Source: Cryptomeria japonica (taxonomy: Eukaryota > Streptophyta > Pinopsida > Cupressales > Cupressaceae). From it: a stretch of DNA of 64,000 bases. Under the pieces are notes generated by a model. That model did not search any database. It saw nothing but the letters and a program-made list of their open reading frames with translations, and was not told the DNA's origin. The stretch covers positions 193,610,695 through 193,674,694 of the forward strand of contig NC_081415.1 in assembly GCF_030272615.1 (NCBI RefSeq). The letters run 5' to 3'. The position numbers and the translations under genes were made by a program. Below are positions 60,595 through 64,000 of this stretch, piece by piece (the first letter of the stretch is position 1; each line of letters begins with the position of its first letter).

Positions 60595-61400
60595 TGTTGG
60601 CATATGCACACTCCAATGAGACATTGTATGTGATTGAAGGTTTTGTCATTGATGACAACCTTGCAATCCTATGGCACTGACAAAAACATTATACTGGAAA
60701 AGCATTACACCAACAAGATAGTGCACCGGCATCAACAGATCACACTCTACACTAACACCGGCACAAAAGAAAGAAAGTATATCGGCACTGAGGCCGACAG
60801 GATTTTTGCTAGACAATATTTTGTTTATTATTGTAAGCCGACTTGGCAAATTGTAAAATGACTCTTATATATAAAGGAGATCATTGTAGACATTTGTAAT
60901 AATGAGGTAGGAGCAAAAAAAAGAAAATATTAGGTAGACCTAATGTGCGAAATATAGGTCAAGGGGTATATGTAAAGAACAGAGTAGGAACCGGTACTGA
61001 ATCTGGCATTGAAGATGCTATTGTAAAGAAGTACAAGTTATTGGATTTGTATAATCCTTATTGTAAGTCAGTGTGACTTCCCATTGAGCAGTGAGCTCTA
61101 GGCAGTTGGCCTTCCTGCATGTGCAGGGCCCTATTGTAAGTAATATTCTCTTATTGGCTAGTGAGTGAATATTGTGGGTCACAAATCCCACTGAGGTTTT
61201 TCCCACACCGGGTTTCCTCGTTAAACATCTTGTGTTATGGTGTACTTTTCATGTGGATATTCTTGATTCTGTTTATTGCATTATTTCTTGCATACCGGTA
61301 CATTGTTATATTATGTTCTGCATGTTTTAACTTAAGAAATTCTTATTACCGGTTAGATACTGATTCCCCCCCCCTCTCAATATCTGTGGGACCCCTAACA
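60595..61400 (+). repeat. 5' LTR of element C (806 bp)
   Basis: Starts TGTTGGCATATGCACACTCC and ends CCCCTAACA; matches the reverse complement of the LTRs of A. The inverted repeat CCTGCA-TG-TGCAGG lies at about 61114-61127. Confidence 0.9.
60793..60877 (+). promoter_or_regulatory. LTR promoter: RCCGAC cores and TATA box
   Basis: TATATATAAAGG at 60866-60877 is a good TATA box. GCCGAC occurs at 60793-60798 and 60837-60842, the latter 24 bp upstream of the TATA. RCCGAC is the known core of dehydration/cold-response elements bound by DREB/CBF factors; whether that applies here is an inference. Confidence 0.5.
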
Positions 61401-61402
61401 AT

Positions 61403-61414
61403 TGGTATCAAAGC
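61403..61414 (+). promoter_or_regulatory. Primer binding site of element C
   Basis: TGGTATCAAAGC, one base off the usual TGGTATCAGAGC, two bases inside the LTR. Confidence 0.85.
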
Positions 61415-61466
61415 TTGGTCCCCTATTAAGCCTAACATCTTGAGGAAGATCTTGACACCGGTAAAG

Positions 61467-62624
61467 ATGGAAAATCTAATGAAGCGGCTTGAAGGAGCTC
61501 TTACAGACTATGATGCAGAGAAATTGAAAAATATCAAATTAGAAGATGATTTAAGGGCAGCTCAGGATATCATTCAGGCACTTCAAGAAAATTTTACTAT
61601 TGCAAGAAATAAGAGAAGAGAACTTTGTGAAAAATTGCAAAATGAGAATGATGAAAAGGAATCACTCAATGATATGATAAGCAAGTTGAAACAAGAGATC
61701 ATGACAACAAAAAATGAAATGCAGGATATGACTATGAGATTTTGCAAAGAGATTGAGGATAGGAAGAAGAATGAAGAAGAATTGACCAGAAGACTAAGTG
61801 ATGCAGCAAATGAGAACACAAGACTTAGCTATAAAAATGACATGTTGAAGATAGATCTGATGCATGCTTAGAATGACTCAAATGAACTGATGAGACAAAA
61901 AGAAATGTTGGAAAGGGAACTGGAAACTACAAATCAACACAAATAAAAATTCAAGAAAAGCTCAGAGGAACTTGGCACCTTGCTGAAGAATCAAAAACCT
62001 AAAGGTGACACTTCTGGAATTGGATTTGAAGTTGGTGAAATCTCCGATACTGCAAATACTCAGGATCACAGCAAATCGGTAAGACAACCTAATGCTTATA
62101 AATTCAATGGAAAATGTTTTAACTGTAATAAGTATGGTCATAGAGCAAATGAATGTAGATCTAGGAATTATCAAAATATCAACACACCCACCGGTCAATG
62201 TTCAAAATGTAACAAAGTTGGTCGCAACTCTGGAAACTGTAGAATGAATGTGAGATGTTATGTTTGTAGAAGATTTGGACATTTATCAAATGAATGCAAA
62301 ACACAAACCGACACAGGTTATGGGAAAGCTATTCAGAAGAATAATGTAACTTTTTATGCATGTAACAAGATTGGGCATATTGCTAAATTTTGTAGAAGTA
62401 AAGGAACACTGGTAGACAACAAAAGTGCTAGCTTGAAAGGTAAAGAAAAAGTTGAAGAGGTTAAGCAAGAATTCTCAAAACAATAGATTAGGAAAGTTGA
62501 TCTAAATATTGGGAATACTTCTCCATCGGTAGAACAAACCAACGCTTCACCGGTAGGACAAAGTGATACTTCACCGAAAGGACAGAGTAGTGCTCCAACA
62601 CCAGGAAGTTCTTCATCTAATTGA
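61467..62624 (+). pseudogene. ORF1 of element C: coiled coil with four zinc knuckles
   Basis: One frame of 386 codons from ATG 61467 (MENLMKRLEGALTDYDAEK) to TGA 62622-62624, with three premature stops (61869-61871, about 61945 and 62484-62486) and no frameshift; the best copy of this protein in the window. Residues 1-170 are coiled coil. Knuckles: CFNCNKYGHRANEC, CSKCNKVGRNSGNC (His to Arg), CYVCRRFGHLSNEC and YACNKIGHIAKFC (first Cys changed). The tail is Ser/Pro/Thr-rich. Role as for ORF1 of A: probable RNA binding and packaging. Confidence 0.87.
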
Positions 62625-62926
62625 AGAAAATTTCCTTGAGGGTTTGGCAATCTAATGACACATGTGCTAATTATTCCCTCGGTTAGAGATAAGAAGTTGA
62701 AAATTACTTATTACTAACAAACAATGTTAAGTGAATACTTAACTAGCATGCAATTAATGTGGTAGATGGTGAAAAGACACTATAAAGTTAAGGTTTTGGC
62801 TCTATTTCATTTCACCGTAATTTCAAATTTTCAAAGAGAGCGAAGACTCCGAGCTAAGGCATTTCGAGTAAGAAGCAAGCACACTCCAAGCAATCATCCA
62901 TCCAAGGTAGTAAAAGGTATTTAATC
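62625..62926 (+). promoter_or_regulatory. ORF1-ORF2 spacer with TATA-like box
   Basis: TATAAAG at 62781-62787, 146 nt before the ORF2 ATG, as in A. TTTCATTTCACCGTAA and AAGGTATTTA follow. A separate ORF2 transcript is a hypothesis. Confidence 0.45.
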
Positions 62927-64000
62927 ATGGCATCCACCTCTGCAATTGAATACATAGCAAACCCTACTGTTGTTGAAGTAATAAAAAGACCTAGGCCAAT
63001 ATTTCAGTTAGTTCCTGAGATAGCAAAGAAGGATGATTCCTTAGGTGCATTTTCTCAAATTCCTAAGGGAGTTGTTTATGTTGAAGACCCCAGAATGTAC
63101 ATCCACTACAACATTGAAGAGTTAGGAGATGAGGAAATCAAAACCATGTATAAAATTGTGATATGTGATAACACCAGCAATGTTAAAGATGATCACAAGA
63201 TTATTGAAACCCTAGGATTTACAAAAATCCTTAGCATTCCTGAATTTCCTAAGGATGTGATTAGGATAGTTTTAAGCAGAGTTCATGGAGAATTTTTCTG
63301 GTTAGATGCAATCAATAAGATCAGTAAGGAATCTGTGAAAGCTGTCACAGGGTTACCAACCATCGGTAAGAGGCCAGATAAAACCAAGAAGGTTCCCAAT
63401 GACCTAGTTACAAAACTAACTGGTGCAACATTTGACAAGAGATCTTTAAGGGTTAATGATGTAAAAGATATCAATGTGAGATTCATCAATATGATATTAG
63501 GTTATAAAACCACTCATGCTAATAGACTTAACTCAGTCTCAAATTTATGCATTAAGAGTGCTTATGATATGGTAACAGATAATGCAAAAATTGACATCTG
63601 TGAATGGTTAAAGGATGAACTGATTGACAACCTTGGAAAAATCAAGAAGGACAAGAAAGGAACTTTTAGATTTGGAAATTTTTTAGTATGCCTAATGCTA
63701 CACATAACAAAATAGGCTCCTAGTATAGGTTATAAAGAACTTGGATATGACATACCGGTAGGAAAGCAATTGACTGAACTATTCAATAACATGGGTGAGA
63801 ACAAGGAGAACAATATTAATGACTTCTTTCAAACATTAAAGACCAAAATGAAGAAAATAATAAGGTTATCTCAGAAAATAGTAGACAAATACAAAGATGA
63901 TATATGCTTTGTTATTACAAAAGATGAAATTTGGATGGAAGCGGTCATCCCAAAGACAATTTGGGTAACCAAGATGGGCTATGAAATAGATGACCACATA
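62927..64000 (+). pseudogene. ORF2 of element C, N-terminal part
   Basis: ATG 62927 (MASTSAIEYIANPTVVEV) opens 262 unbroken codons to TAG 63713-63715. The frame then continues to the window end with DKYKDDICFVITKDEIWMEA and WVTKMGYEIDDH. The order of motifs is HYNIEELGDEEIKTMYK, VLSRVHGEFFWL, KAVTGLPTIG, SLRVNDVKDINVRF and CEWLKDELIDNL. It is close to ORF2 of A over its whole visible length and shares scattered motifs with B. No known domain was recognised. The rest lies outside the window. Confidence 0.82.

Larger units (their letters stand above)
60595..64000 (+). mobile_element. Element C: pol-less LTR element, relative of A, 5' part
   Basis: Plus-strand 5' LTR, primer site, ORF1, spacer and the start of ORF2, cut by the window end. 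LTR and both ORFs are close to element A. The bases before the LTR are CAGAG (60590-60594), the expected left target duplication; the right one is outside the window. Confidence 0.87.

Overview
The window has the character of a very large plant nuclear genome, most likely a gymnosperm (conifer-like). That is an inference from the density of old, nested LTR retrotransposons, the AT-rich DNA between them and the absence of any recognisable host gene; no species marker is present. Every coding region I can support belongs to a transposable element, and all of them carry stops or frameshifts. No tRNA, rRNA, CRISPR or cellular gene was found.

Layout. 1-4137: Copia-type LTR element on the minus strand that encodes only gag and protease; it sits inside the RNase H of a plus-strand Ty3/gypsy chromovirus (4138-7425), which itself interrupts the 5' part of another minus-strand gypsy element (7426-8560). 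8561-10827: non-coding dispersed repeat. 10828-17588: element A. 17589-24615: a plus-strand LTR (E) split by a Copia element with pol (D, 19582-24451). 24616-25205: Copia gag-protease fragment. 25206-45954: one old non-coding host stretch, related to 8561-10827, interrupted by an L1-type LINE (27555-33643), a 5'-truncated second LINE (34227-36440) and element B (36788-44799). 45955-60594: a long minus-strand Tat/Ogre-type gypsy element (G) with tandem arrays in its LTR, 3' UTR and 5' leader and a solo LTR in its integrase. 60595-64000: element C, plus strand, running off the window.

The most interesting content is the trio A, B and C. They represent two LTR families with the same unusual plan: LTR, initiator-Met-tRNA-type primer site, ORF1 (long coiled coil followed by four or more CCHC zinc knuckles), a 300-530 bp spacer with a TATA-like box in A and C, ORF2 (about 1,120-1,160 codons, unknown function, N-terminal domain conserved between the families), several polypurine tracts, LTR. 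No protease, integrase, reverse transcriptase or RNase H lies between their LTRs. They look like non-autonomous elements that keep a nucleocapsid-like protein and a second protein, and that must borrow polymerase, plausibly from Copia elements such as D with similar LTR ends and tracts. Multiple polypurine tracts and CGG-rich LTRs are known for the Sirevirus lineage of Copia; assigning A-E to that neighbourhood is an inference.

A second lead is the truncated LINE at 34227-36440, where an extra frame of about 600 codons lies downstream of the RNase H. It carries a short signature loosely like the one in ORF2 of A-C.

All boundaries were read by eye from terminal repeats, primer sites, purine tracts and target duplications, so edges without a duplication may be a few bases off.
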